Assembly (NCBI GenBank): GCA_948567375.1
Contig: OX419761.1
Location: forward strand, 8,036,243 to 8,100,242
Direction: 5' to 3'
DNA length: 64,000 nucleotides
DNA from: Lunularia cruciata
Lineage: Eukaryota; Streptophyta; Marchantiopsida; Lunulariales; Lunulariaceae
The number at the start of each line of letters is the position of its first letter. Positions within the stretch are counted from its first letter, which is position 1. The notes under the pieces are model-generated. The model was not told the DNA's origin. It did not search any database and saw only the letters and a program-made list of their open reading frames with translations. The position numbers were made by a program, and so were the translations under genes. Shown here in pieces: positions 22,783 to 34,089 of this stretch.

Positions 22783-22890
22783 ATAGGTTATAAGGACTAT
22801 GGAGTTTTAGTTTACATTTATGGGGCCTAATTAGTGGTTAATTAGGCCCTATAAATGTAAAATAAAACTCCACCATCCCTATAACCTATT
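22783..22890. repeat. ~108-bp imperfect palindrome (MITE-like or hairpin RNA candidate)
   Basis: A left arm of about 50 bases (ATAGGTTATAAGG... to GGGGCCTAATTA) pairs with a right arm (TTAATTAGGCCC... to CCCTATAACCTAT) around a tiny loop near 22835. Only a few mismatches or bulges interrupt the stem. The size fits a compact MITE or a hairpin RNA precursor. No flanking target duplication is certain. Confidence 0.75.
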
Positions 22891-24015
22891 TTCATCACCC
22901 ATATATCATTTTATTGAAGCACTCCATTTTTAGAGAGATATTTTTATAGATATTTTCATGGATTTTGGTCTAATTCCCATAAAATTCCGTGTGCCCTAAA
23001 TTTGAAACCCCCACTATAGAGGGTTTTAGTTTGAGGTTTATAAGTACAAGGAGAAATCCAGAGTTCCAGAGTTGTAAAGCTTTTAGGGAAAATCAAATCA
23101 TAACCTATAAACATCTATGATGATTGCATTTTGTAAGTATTAATTAGCACATCAATGCAATTCCAATTGAACCAATGATGACTTATAAGGAGTCATACAA
23201 GGAGTTGTCCTATCATCCTTTTTTAAGATGCACAAAACAAAAAAGATCTTAACAATTCATAGAGAAATGTGCAAAATCCCTAATCCACATTTACATTGTG
23301 AAATTTGTAAATTCAAAAACAAAAAGAAGGAAGGAGAGATCTAGGTAGGATTTGAACAAACATCCATAGAATTGTACGAGAGATAGGAAAAATTATGTGT
23401 ATTAGTACTTTCAAACCACTCACTGGGGAAATTGAAAAATCCATATGTTACGCATTAGATATATGGAGTGGAGATAAAGATGAGACAATAAAACTACTAT
23501 TAAGGTGGTATGAGTTTTCCCAAAGAGAGAGATATTTGCAAAGGAGAGTACTCTCTATTTGTAGTTTTGAACTTGTTTCAAATTTTAGTAGAGATCTTGA
23601 ATGTGCAATGAGTAATGATAAATGATAACTAACATTTAGACAACTCAAGTATATGGATATAAACTCATTTCATAAACTAGTGAAATTTATTAAAGATTTA
23701 TCAAAAATTACATATAGTAGATATCAAACCCCCTATTTGGATCCAGGTTGCACTCACTCTTGACAGATTTGGAGCAAAACATGCATTGCAAGGAGGTTGA
23801 ATACATGTGGTACTAATGTAGGCTCCACAATAAAATTCCTTAAATGAGTAATGATAGTTATTTTGCCCATTATTGGGAAGGAGGTGGGATGGTTGGGCAA
23901 AGTGGAAAGACAAAGGATTTCCTCTATTTTTGCTTAGAAAGGATTTCCTAGGTGCATAGGATTAGCAAATGGAACACTTCTCCCTTTAGCTCAAGGCCAA
24001 AATTTGACGGTGAAT
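22891..24015. other. spacer with one unrecognised small ORF
   Basis: AT-rich DNA. A + frame at 23395-23625 encodes 76 residues (KSICYALDIWSGDKDE, then RYLQRRVLSICSFELV). It looks protein-like but matches nothing I know and has no upstream signal. It may be an exon remnant. Confidence 0.3.
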
Positions 24016-24186
24016 GATATAAAAGCAATAAAGGTTCAAATTTAATAACAAGCAAGTCATATGCAATGATAAGAAGAGGAAAATACACTTTGTAGGAGAA
24101 CGATATTAAAACAAGAAAGGTTCATATTTAATAACAACAAGTCATATGCAATGATAAGAAGAGGATAATATACTTTGTAGGAGGTA
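24016..24186. repeat. tandem duplication, 2 x ~86 bp
   Basis: Unit 1 starts GATATAAAAGC at 24016 and unit 2 starts GATATTAAAAC at 24102. Both run through CATATGCAATGATAAGAAGAGG to CTTTGTAGGAG with a few differences. Confidence 0.85.
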
Positions 24187-24648
24187 AGGATTTGAAAATA
24201 CATATATCAACATATTTGCTTTGGCAGTTTCTATTGTCATGGCATTTTGCTCACATAATGATTTATTTACTTATTTACACAATGATCATGTCATGATGAC
24301 ATGCTTGGAAAAAATCTCCACTTTGATTTCATATGAATCAAAGAGTAGCATGCATTGCTTGTGATCACAATCAGTATTTGCTCAATGTGATGATACACCC
24401 TTGCTTAGTTAGTACATTTTTTCTTTATCTTGATGTTATGTCAATTTTTGTAGATTAGCAAAAGGTTATGAAAGCTATTAAGGCTTTAACACAAGGTTTT
24501 ACTACTTATCATTGGTCTAAATAGTAACCATGAAGGAGGAAAAGAAGATGATATAGGAAAAACACCATGGCTCTTCCATGTCCAAGGATCATGAGTACAA
24601 AGACCCTTGTGATTTTGATTGTAATCATGATCTTTGTGATTGTGACCA
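24187..24648. other. short spacer before a family 3 LTR
   Basis: AT-rich, no feature recognised. It contains short GATCATGA / ATCATGATC-type palindromes near 24588-24632. Confidence 0.35.
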
Positions 24649-25099
24649 TGTCACACCATTTTTAGTGTCACATCTAGATTTCTTGGACACTAGAGTTGCA
24701 GTGATAGTAGTTAGAGTTATTTTAGTAGTTTCTCAGAGACTACTTTCTGATGGTCAGATTTCATGTTCGGGGTACTAACTTCATGGTGGGGCCTACCGTC
24801 ACTTTGCACCATTTGCACCCTCAAGTGTGCCATCAGCAAGACCGTTAGAGTTTCCAACCTAGCTCAACTCCAAGGGCATACTTTTGAAGTGCAGCTCCAG
24901 AGAGCTCACTTCTCTAATGTTGAGCCTTCGAGTTCCTAGCTATGGTGGATAGAAGCCGACGAGCATCACCTAGATTCTCTTAGCTAGAGTGGGTGTGGCT
25001 TGATTGTAATCAATGCCCAGTTTTTGGTAGTTTATAATGTGATAGATCAAGTAGTGATCTAAGTTGAGTGAATTCAAGAGTTGTAAACACTCTGATTAC
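24649..25099 (+). repeat. truncated family 3 LTR
   Basis: Starts TGTCACACCATTTTTAG and follows the family 3 LTRs at 35656 and 50998 through the GCGGGACCGTTAG region to CTGATTACA near 25099. It then leaves them, lacking the terminal ~105 bases seen in the other copies. Confidence 0.85.
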
Positions 25100-26009
25100 A
25101 TTAGAGAAGTGCAATTAGGGAGAAATTGGGTGCAAGAACTTTGAGTGTTGGTGGTATCTCCAAGCTCGATGGATTGTTGGTAGCTTAATTGAAGTTCAGT
25201 TTTTCCTTGGTATGAAGAAGCTCGTTGCTTGATGGAGATTTGGCAATAAGGCAGATGGTGTGCAGAAGTGCTGGCCAATTTTCAAGCATAAAAGGAGCAA
25301 ATTTTGAGCAGTGGTTGTGATTTTGATTTCAAGAGGTGAAGGCATGACCAATTTGTTGCGAGTTGGGCTCAAAAAGTAAAATTGAAGGTGGAGTTTGGAA
25401 GCTATTCTTGTGAATTTGTGATTTGGAGAAACTTGTGGTTTTAATTTAGCTTGAGTGGAGAGTAAGCAGGGGATTTGGTGGTCAGCCAACTTTAGAGTTT
25501 ACATTAGATTTTAAGTCGGATTTTGGTTGGATTTTATGTCAGATTTTGGCCAGATTTGGAGGAGTTTTGCTAGTTTGGAGGAGGCTTTGAGGCATAGGAC
25601 TATGGGCTATGAGAGACTACAAAGGCCTAGAAGGGCCAACAAGCCAGCTTGCTAGCGTGAGGCTAGCTAGTTTAGAGTAGATCTTGGTCATTGGTTGACA
25701 AAATCTGCCTTTCTTGCTAGATTATGGGCAACAAGGTTTGATCCCTAGATCTCTTGTTCCTAGACTGGTGCCCTAGCCAACTGGTCCACCTTCACTTGTT
25801 GTCCTAGTGATTGTGCCATTGTTATCTATACACTTTTAGCTTTGGCTAGGAGAGGTAGTTTGATCCCATTCTTGGTGATCTTGGTAGCTTAGGACTTAGA
25901 TACGAACTTCTCTTATATCAAATGCCAAATGGTGGTAGAGTCAATCTTGTGTTGTTTTATGAGATGGAGGGTTTTTGTTTAGATTTCTTGTGATTGGACC
26001 CCCTCCATT
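25100..26009. other. unassigned block, possibly repeat-derived
   Basis: Unassigned sequence with TTTTGG-rich phrases repeated near 25500-25560 (GATTTTGG units). It lies between a family 3 LTR fragment and a family 5 fragment and contains a tRNA-like A/B box pair (separate entry). No coding region recognised. Confidence 0.35.
25735..25788 (-). repeat. tRNA-like A and B boxes, possible SINE head
   Basis: On the minus strand TGGACCAGTTGG (25777-25788) resembles the pol III A box. GATCAAACC (25735-25743) fits the B-box consensus GWTCRANNC, 33 bases downstream, normal tRNA spacing. No intact tRNA fold or 3' CCA is evident. It may be a SINE head or a decayed tRNA. Confidence 0.3.
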
Positions 26010-27320
26010 CTTTCAAGCTCGGAATCAAGCTCAAGCGACGAGCACTGCTTCACAGCACTTTGCTTTATCTATTCTCAGAAATAATTAGCACTGAACAACA
26101 TGATACTGCAAATGCCACTCTTAATTAGTGAATCAATTGACAGTTCTAACAACTATACTGTTCTACAACAACTTTCCTAACTTGCAGATCCAAAATGACA
26201 GTGCACCTCTTCATATCTGCCTCTTCAAATCTCAAAACTGTTACTACTCCGATCCGATGTCTACTTCTTCTTTGGCTTTCAAACCCAAACCCAAAGTAAA
26301 TTTACTTCCTAATATTCTATCCTTGGGTTTCATATCTCCCACTTCCTCCACTAATTCTAACAATCCTCTTTCTTAATCTACAATTCCTATCATAATTAAG
26401 CATTCTAAATCTATATCTCATGACCCACTCTTCTCTAAGGTGTCAAATGTCAAATCCAAAGACACTTGCACTCCTATCTCTCTTACTTTGGGTCTAACTA
26501 CTATCAATTCTTTTGCTAATTCTATTGTGTCATCATCAACAATTGTAATTGAAAGCATGAATACACTATCTACACCTTTAATTTGTAACCCACTTTCCCC
26601 TAATCACTCATGTAACTCACCCGAAGACACTTATAGTCTGATCTTGCACTTCTGGTTTATTCACTATTGCTACTTCTCCTTCAATTCATGTTCCATCTTC
26701 AATTAGAACTGAAATTGAAGTCATGGGTATCCTAACTATCTTCTTTCCCTACTCTAACTTCCTCTAATGCTTCCCGCAAGATTCCCAAAGTCACCTTCAC
26801 TACACTCCAAGGTCCCACTACACTCCAAGGTCCGACTACCTCGGATTTAGTCATCTTCATCTTGAAGCAAAGTCTTTAGACCTGAAGTCATGTAAACCCA
26901 AAGTACAAAGTCCGAAGTACGAAGTCACATTGACCCGAAGAACCTCAACCCGAAGTACATCTACTCCCAAAACTTCAAATGCTTGTAACTTCTTCTACAG
27001 ACCTCCAAACTTTGTGATTTTGATTGCAATGAAAATTCCTGAACAAGACGCTTGTAATGAGATACAACATGCTTGATTTGGACTTGTGGTCGCTGAGATA
27101 CGGCACCTGCAAGAATCCTGACCTGTAACCTTCATTCCGATGCGAAGAAACCTTCCTTTGGCGTCTGATCCGAGTTTTTCCCTCCCTTGACACGAAGTAA
27201 ACTTCTTCAGGTTTGATCCAGTCCGAATCCTTCTTCCTCTTACACGAAGTAGACTTCCTCAAGCTTGATCAAAACACTGGTTTCCCCTCATTTGGTTTCA
27301 ATTTGGTTTCAACAAGGCAC
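26010..27320 (-). mobile_element. fragment of a family 5 giant LTR (minus orientation)
   Basis: The left end (AATCAAGCTCAAGCGACGAGCACTGC and onward to TTATCTATTCTCAGAA) is the reverse complement of 39660-39705 in the LTR of element G. Further right, repeated CCCGAAGTA / GAAGTC phrases match that LTR's composition. It is an old partial copy without identifiable ends. Small + strand frames here are reverse shadows. Confidence 0.65.
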
Positions 27321-27327
27321 TTTTTCT

Positions 27328-28214
27328 TCAAAACTCATCCAAAATGAAAAGTGTGGGTACCACATCCATGCTTGTGTCCATACCTGAAGTTCCTTCTTCA
27401 AAATCTGGTTCCCAATAATCAGAAGATGGTGTTTTTGAATGTGAAGTGTTGGTGGTGTTAGTCACAGGAACTATGACTCTATGGTTTGGTGGCCCAATAC
27501 TCAAGTACCCTTTGTGCCATCGATCAGTTGTGCGTGCTGCTCTCAACCATGGCCTCCCAAGAAGTAAGTCATAGCTTGAATCCTTCAAGACTTGGAAAGT
27601 CATGAGATTTTGAACTCTCATAACTTAAACAACCACCTTATCATCACCCCTACTAGTCCAACTTGTTGCTTGTTTGCCATGCTCACCACAAATGTTGAAG
27701 GTCTTGAGGGTATCATACCCAACTTCTTCATCAACCTTTTTGACATGGCATTTACTGCTGATCCTCCATGAACCAATGCATCCTTGATGTTGAGACCATT
27801 CACTCTCACATTAATCTTGGAGGCATATTCACAAGCCTCCCATGCTGTTGGCTTGGCATCCACCACCCCCATTAATACTAGAGCTTTTGCCTTCTTCTTC
27901 CTCTTGCTCCTTGTAGAACTCAAACCACTTCTAAGATCCTTTCTCAAGGTAGGGTTCAAAGCAATCAATTGGCACATTGTGATGTTAGCCTTGTGACTAC
28001 CAACATCCTCCAACACATTGTAGTTCCAATGTTGCTTTGAAATCAAGAAATCCTCCATACCCAACTTCTTCCTTGGAGTCTTTGTTGTTGATGGTGTTGA
28101 GATGCGAGTGCTCCTAGTAGACATAAGAGTATCCTTGCTTGGAATAAATCCTGGAGAAGAAAGAACATCCTTTGTAAAACAAGCTCTCTTCTTCTCTTGT
28201 GCCAAAAGCCCCAA
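27328..28214 (-). pseudogene. protease region (element F)
   Basis: The minus-strand frame 27618-28214 carries the KINVRVNGLNIKDALV segment before the active-site loop, then VNAMSKRLMKKLG and FVVSMANKQQV. The frame 27328-27621 carries DSSYDLLLGRPWL, the conserved retropepsin C-terminal D-x-L-L-G-R-P-W motif. The near-identical region in E2 supports the assignment. Fossil. Confidence 0.85.
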
Positions 28215-28279
28215 ATAAAGACCCTTGGAGTTTGAGCACTCTCCCTTCTCATACTTGCTCTCAACCCCATCTATGGATG

Positions 28280-28588
28280 CTATCCTCTTACCTTTTTTGG
28301 ATTAGGAGCCACTTGGGTTTCACTACCTCCCTCTTTCCCTCTATTGGCTCCCTCATAACCCCTTCCTCCATGGTAAGTGGAATTTGGGCAATTCCTTTGG
28401 ATATGGTCTCTTCCTCCAAAACAATTTCTATCATTGAAATTGTTGGCTGGTTGGCCTCCTTGGATCCTCTCAACACTCTCTTCCAATTCTATAATAAACT
28501 CTATTTTCCTCAAAGCCACCCCTACAATCACCTCAAACCATTTGGGAACCTTGCATAGTCTCAATTTCCACTCTTGATGACACTCCAT
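28280..28588 (-). pseudogene. gag zinc-knuckle piece joined to leader sequence (element F)
   Basis: NFNDRNCFGGRDHIQRNC near 28400 is the CCHC nucleocapsid knuckle and matches E2 (61178-61405). The sequence immediately upstream on the minus strand resembles the family 4 leader ORF rather than gag, so most of gag is missing in this copy. Confidence 0.7.
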
Positions 28589-29426
28589 CTTCCCAAGATG
28601 AATCTAAACACTCAAACATGCTTTTTGTTGCTCTCGAACTCCTCATGCATGAGATCTCCACTTTGCAGAATTGACCATTCCTCACAATGTCACTCAAATC
28701 TCCCAACCTGTATGTTGCAGTCCTCTTAATGTTTGCACACTTGATCTCAACTCTAGGGTGTCTCTCCTTGCAAAATTTCAAATCTTTTCATTGAGCCATT
28801 TGGCCTAGACACCTTTCTATTTAGCACACATATTTCAGATTTGGTCTGAAAACCACCCCCTTCACTTCAAAAACTCATAACTCCCTATGCAAGAATGATC
28901 TCTCTCTAATTTTTATGGCAGCACGTAGGATCCAATGCATCAAATGTTCTTGGAAATGTTTAGGACAATTCACTAAAAAGTGAAGAAATGGCAATTTCTG
29001 TACAATTTTTGAGAGAGCATACAATTGCGGAAGCAATTTACCCTATCAACTTTCAAAAATTCTAGCCCAGTACGCATAGTAGCTCTCACAATAATTTCAA
29101 GTTTGCCTACTGAAAGATAGCCCAAGCTATCATGTGTAGAAATTTCAAATCCAGATCTCAAACTTGAGATTTTGCCCAAAATCACCTTAATCTCAAAAAT
29201 CTACAATCCACCTCACACAATCTCTCCAAATCCTCTCATGTGTACAAGAGATGTACAAAATCACTTGAAAGATACCATACTGACCTACAGGGTATACAAA
29301 TGGATCTTGGTTCTCTAACATAAGTTCAGCCCTCTCCTCTCCTAATGTTCTCTCCAAGTGAGCTCTCATAGCCTTCTTTTGTCTAATGTAGAATTGAACA
29401 CGAAACATTATCTTGCCTTCTAGAGA
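28589..29426 (-). other. element F leader between PBS and gag
   Basis: Sequence shared with E2 (62800-63730) and, in opposite orientation, with E1 (55370-55860). It includes a Cys- and Ser-containing frame at 28533-28781 on the minus strand. Confidence 0.6.
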
Positions 29427-29445
29427 GGTCCCGGCAATGGAACCA
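29427..29445 (-). other. element F primer-binding site (Asp type)
   Basis: The minus strand reads TGGTTCCATTGCCGGGACC, four bases from the LTR. It resembles the TGGCGCCGTTGCCGGGGA PBS typical of Athila/Tat elements. Confidence 0.7.
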
Positions 29446-29449
29446 AAAA

Positions 29450-30139
29450 TGTGAGCCGGCATGTTTCTCACTTAGAATGAACCTTTGATGGCTATTATGG
29501 TAGCGTACCATGGACTAAGAAGACAAGGAACCCCAACTCCATCATACTCTTCCAAGGCTAACACTCCAAGACTCAAGACATTGCTACTAGAGAACTCAAT
29601 GAGAGAGAGATAGTTGCAAATGAAAGGATGATGAGTACTTCCTCACCCCTTGTTTATATACTTGTGAAATAGTTACGTACCAAAGTTACTAATTACCGCA
29701 ATAACTCAAGTTACTAGACTAAAAGTCAAGTAAAGTCAAAAAGTAGAAAGGAATATCCATTCACATGGGCATATTCCACTAGCATGTGATCTTATCATGA
29801 ACCAACCACTAAGTCAAGGATTCCTTCACATGGGCTATCCTTGGACTATAGAAGAATCCAAAACAAAAAGGCTTGCGGGCCCAAGAGTTCTCAACTATTT
29901 CCTCAAAGCCAAACACTTAGGAATAATACCAAGTCAACACACTAGAATCCAAAATAGTTGTGCTCATCTTTTCCACTTCCTCTAAAGTAAGATCTCCTCT
30001 ATCTTAGCTATGACTAACTTTAGTGAATCATGATTAATTTAGAACTATCCTTTATCTCTATATAAATAATATCTCTCAAGTACTTGTAATACCATGCTAA
30101 ATATCACAATACTACATATATGCACAAATGGGTGTTACA
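29450..30139 (-). repeat. element F 5' LTR
   Basis: About 690 bases, TGTGAGCC to GTGTTACA. It matches E2's 3' LTR at 56614-57300 (GATGAACCTTTGATGGC and TATATAAATAATATCTCTCAA phrases) and E2's partial 5' LTR at 63755. Confidence 0.8.
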
Positions 30140-30232
30140 AGACTGACTATTCTTAGGTGTCTTACTCAGAGGTGCCAAACAACCTAATTGGACATTCCTA
30201 CCTTGGTGTTGTACTTGAATTTGGTGTTGGGT

Positions 30233-30580
30233 CTAATCAAATTGAACCTTATGATGTTTAAGCCAAGGTAGACCCATAATGATATCATAGTGTAGAGGTG
30301 CAACTACAAACCTCATGCACTCCAAATACTCCTTCCCAATCTTGAAAGTAATAGGATGTGAGGCGCGGAATGCAAAACCCTTTCTCCCATCTGCCATTAT
30401 CAAACTACTTCCAATCATTGGCTTGATAGGAATACCCAATTCCTTTGGTACTTGCATAGACATGCAATTCTTTGAACTTCCAAAATCAACCAAAATCCTA
30501 CAACCTCGATTAGATATTGTACCTTGCAAGTGAAGCAAACTTGCATAGATGGAGCCTTCAATCCCATTGGAACTAATCAA
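30233..30580 (-). pseudogene. retropepsin region (element D)
   Basis: A 115-residue open stretch: LHLQGTISNRGCRILVDFGS, with the active-site segment, KNCMS, then LIMADGRKG and MGLPWLKHHKVQFD at the end. The protease C-terminal I-I-x-G-L-P-W-L motif is clear. Gag zinc-knuckle sequence lies directly upstream (30597-30797). Fossil. Confidence 0.85.
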
Positions 30581-30596
30581 GCTCCTATCAGTAAAC

Positions 30597-31759
30597 TCAA
30601 AATCTTCTATTGGGATTCTTTATTTCCTTGATCATTTGGTTCCACAAACTCCATTTGGGCAACTTGTCGCGGTTGCCTATTCCTAAGTGGACATTCAACA
30701 ATACGATGTCCAACTTTGCAACAATAAAACCATCCTCCATTTTGTCACAATCTTTCTCTATCAGCTGCACCAAGTGGCCTCCATTGGATAGCATCAATCT
30801 CCATTGGTGTTGGTTCTTCCACCGTGCATATTGTATTGGTAAGCTTGGTGTAAGTCAAGGTCAAGACCAAGTTGTTGCAACCAAGGAATCAAAGCGCTCA
30901 ACCAATTGCATTGCTTCTTCTACATTTTGTAGTTCTCACATGGTCACCTCCAATTTGGTTCATGACTTCAATCCCCGCACAAGCAATCTAGAACTTCTCC
31001 TTCTTGTATATCTGGAATTTGCATGATGATGTTCTGAAATTGTGTGATGTAGCTTCTTATGGAGCCAATTTGCTTCAACTCCGCCAATTTATCTTGTGTG
31101 GCTCGGGTGGCATTTATAGTTTGAAATCAACCAAGTATTGCATCCTTGAATTTTGTCCATGTCAAGATTGGTGCAACAATCTGTTGTTCAGCTTGCTCCA
31201 CTTGAAATCGCCACCAAAGTTTTGCCACACCATCCAATTGGCTAGAAGCTAAGAGAATCTATTTCCGTTCATCTTGAAGATTAGTGGCTTCAAAGTAACA
31301 TTCACAATCTAACACAAAATTCTCCACTGTGCCCAAAAGATTCTTACCTTCAAACACCTTGGGTTTTGGAAATTGAATATGATCTTCTCCATCTCGGATT
31401 GGCACTCTCTCTGTATGTTCTTGTTGTTGTTAGTCTCGTTCATCCAACAATTGAGTAAGGTGCTTGATTTGTTGCTGCATTGCAAGGATAACATCCGATA
31501 TTGCCGCCATAGATACTACTTTATCCTACTACTCCCAGTTTATCTAATTGATTAATACATAGATACATCGCGTCCACCTTTCTCCATAAGTGACAACCGG
31601 AAGTATCAAGGGTTCCTCAAACACGGTGATCATATGTAGAAAATCTTGTTCAAAGCGTGAAGTGATGAATCGTGTGAAGCGGTGCTTGGGTAATATGTAG
31701 ACACAAAAATCCCAATGGTTTGGCGGAAGTGGATTTGGTGGTCCATAATTTCTATCCAT
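30597..31759 (-). pseudogene. gag region (element D)
   Basis: Minus-strand frames include 31544-31759, starting 22 bases from the PBS (MDRNYGPPNPLPPNHWDF, later EEPLILPVVTYGERW), and 31309-31494. Decayed knuckle-like sequence lies near 30700. The N-terminal frame resembles the duplicated module of family 1 (54307-54736). Fossil. Confidence 0.65.
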
Positions 31760-31768
31760 CCCATTCCT

Positions 31769-31780
31769 GCTCTAATACCA
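31769..31780 (-). other. element D primer-binding site (iMet type)
   Basis: The minus strand reads TGGTATTAGAGC, one base from the LTR, identical to the PBS of element A. Confidence 0.85.
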
Positions 31781-31781
31781 A

Positions 31782-32207
31782 TGTAAAAGACCGAGACCAA
31801 GGAGAGAAATAGGAGAATGGAAACTCACATTGGGACACTTGAATGCAAGAAAATTCCGAATGCCTAGCATTAGCTTTGGCTTTGGTATTGATAGGTAGCA
31901 TACAAGGCCATTGAGAAGCTTCTCAAGAAGCTTCCTCAAGCCGCTTTCTTAGAGTGCAAGCCAAGTTAACTAGGAAGCTTCTCAAGAAGCTTCCTTCTAG
32001 AAGCTGCCTACTTGGCATGCAAGCTAAGCTAGTTGGAAGCTTCTAGAAGGTTCCTTCTAAAAGCTACTTACTTGAGGTGCAAGCTAAGCTAGCCAAGAAG
32101 CTTCCCAAGAAAATTCCTAGATACTTCCAGAATATTCTAGGCTAATTTGTCTTATGTGCTACTTAGTAAGCCCGACTAACTTGGTCGCTAAACTCCATTT
32201 TGTTACA
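31782..32207 (-). repeat. element D 5' LTR (family 2)
   Basis: 426 bases, TGTAAAAGACC to TTTTGTTACA on the + strand. The middle is built of repeated GAAGCTTCT / AGAAGCTTCC palindromic units. It matches the solo LTR at 8375-9534 in opposite orientation. Confidence 0.9.
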
Positions 32208-33290
32208 GGTTGGGACCTTTAGTGGTCGGGGGCATGACACTATTACTCCCAAGGGCCTAGTGTAGCAGCCAGCCAGTAAGTCTCCCATTCCTACGATAAT
32301 TACAGAGGATACTTGGGAGCCAGATCTTGGACCCAAGCTTACTAGAGAGGAAAGACGGAGGGTTTGGAGGTTCTTGAGGAGCCACATGAGTTGTTTTGCC
32401 TTTAGTATGAAGGATTTGGGTGCTTTGAAGGGAATTGGTATACGGATTGAGTTGACTAGCAATACACCAATTTTTTGACATCCTTATTGATATAGTGAAA
32501 TGGAGAGGAGATTGATTTAGAGCCGGAGTAGTGACCTTTTTGAGGTTGGTTTGGTGGAGATTTCACATGGAGAGTATGCATCAGCAACAATGATGCCAAC
32601 CAAGAAGGATATGCATGGCAACTACACACATAGGTGGGTGTGTGGAGATTACTATCCTATCAATCGATAGACCAAGGCTGATTGGTATGCCATGCCTACA
32701 CGGGAGGAGATTTTTGATGTGATTGGGCATGTAAAGGTCTTTAGTACTTTGGATCTTTGAGCAGGATATCATCAATTGCCGATCAGAGAGGAAGATAAGT
32801 CCAAGACAACATTCTAGGCTATTGATCCTCACGGCAAGGATGTGTTATATCAGTGGAGGTTCTTACCGTTTGGGTTAAAGAATGCTCTTGTTGAGTTCCA
32901 TAGGGTCATGGATAGGAACCTAGCTGGATTGGATTTTGCTCGGTGCTATATTGATGAAATTTTGGTCTATAGCTCTACTATGGAGGAGCATGAGAGAGAG
33001 AGAGTTGTTGGAGGTGTTTGAGAGGTTGAGATCTCATGGACTCAAATTACATCTTGGGAAGTGTAGGTTCTTCCACAAGCAGGTTGAGTATTTGGATCAC
33101 ACTATCTACCCCAGAGGACTTGGTGTTCAACAGACCAAGGTGGAGTCTATTGCACATATTCCTTGGCCTATGGATCTAAGTAGAGTGCAATCATTCCTTG
33201 GGTTGGTGAACTTCTATTGCCACTATGTTAGAGAATTTAGTGCCATTGCCAAGGCCTTGATGAAGCTAACCAAGCTATAGAAGAGTGGAA
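32208..33290 (+). pseudogene. reverse transcriptase region (element C)
   Basis: + strand frames give GEYASATMMPTKKDMHGNY, CGDYYPIN and DPHGKD, then RFLPFGLKNA. The catalytic CYIDE segment lies near 32942. The thumb and connection (HGLKLHLGKCRFF, SFLGLVNFYCHYVREFS) lie in 32936-33280. This is a gypsy RT of the type with a G-E-Y-A-S-A-T opening. Fossil. Confidence 0.85.
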
Positions 33291-33760
33291 TTGGGGAGAT
33301 GAGCCGGAGAGAGCTTTTGTAGAGCTTAAGGAGAGGTTGACATCTGCTCCTATTTTGAGGAGACTGATCAAAGGACGACCATTTTAGGTTCAAACTGATT
33401 GGAGTATGTTGGGGCTTGGAGCAATGCTCACCTAGCATGATGATGAGGGGAAGGAGTTTGTGGTGGCCTATGCTATTTTCTCAAACAATTCAGCGGAGGT
33501 GAAGTATAGTTCATATGAGGGAGAGTTCTTGGTAGTAGTTTGGGCAATAGCACATTTTCAATGTTACCTATTTGGTAACCCCTTCACTCTCATCACTGAT
33601 CATCAGCCACTGAAGTGGTTGATGGAGTCTGACAAGCTTTCAAGCAAGCTTGCATGATGGGCTCTGATTTTATAGGAGTATGATTTCACGGTTGTTCACA
33701 AACCTGGAGTGGTGAACCGTGATGTAGATGGGTTGAGTAGAAACCCATGTCCCAGTGAGC
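33291..33760 (+). pseudogene. RNase H region (element C)
   Basis: The frame 33460-33657 shows KYSSYEGEFLVVVWAIAHFQ and TDHQPLKWLMES, then RDVDGLSRNP at 33715-33745, the gypsy RNase H core and tail. Fossil. Confidence 0.85.
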
Positions 33761-34089
33761 AACTTCAGACCGGAGCATGTTGGCATGGTGAGACAGATGA
33801 GGAGATGGTGCCAGGTTGGCATGCATTGGCCTTTTTGTGTATATTTTCAAAGGCTTTGGTGGTATCTCTCTCAGTGCATACAGGAGGAGTTATTGAGGTC
33901 ATAGATCCAAAGAGTGAAGACATTGGTACAGTTCATTGAGACATTCATTATGATGTCTTAGTGATGGACTATCTTTGCACTAGTGTTGTGGGTGGCACAG
34001 TTGGGGCTAAGGAGAAAGACCATGTTCTTCAGCAAGCTAGACGGTTCAGATTGGAGGGTAGACATCTTTTGCATGTATGGGAGGATGGT

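Larger units (their letters stand above)
27328..30139 (-). mobile_element. element F: partial family 4 (Athila/Tat-like) copy, broken
   Basis: A minus-strand copy with the 5' LTR at right (29450-30139), an Asp-type PBS, a leader, a zinc-knuckle gag piece, protease and the start of the post-protease region. RT and beyond are absent. The same domains appear in E2 at 60173-62170. Coding is broken at multiple points. Confidence 0.85.
30140..32207 (-). mobile_element. element D: 5' part of a family 2 gypsy element, broken
   Basis: A minus-strand element with its 5' LTR at 31782-32207, an iMet PBS, gag and protease. RT and the 3' half are absent where it meets element F. The LTR matches the solo LTR inside element A. 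The protein order and iMet PBS are like family 1, so families 1 and 2 are probably related chromoviruses (inference). Confidence 0.85.

Noticed and set aside
26128-26706. Ser/Asn/Thr-rich + strand ORFs
   Set aside because: They are reverse shadows of a minus-oriented family 5 LTR fragment.
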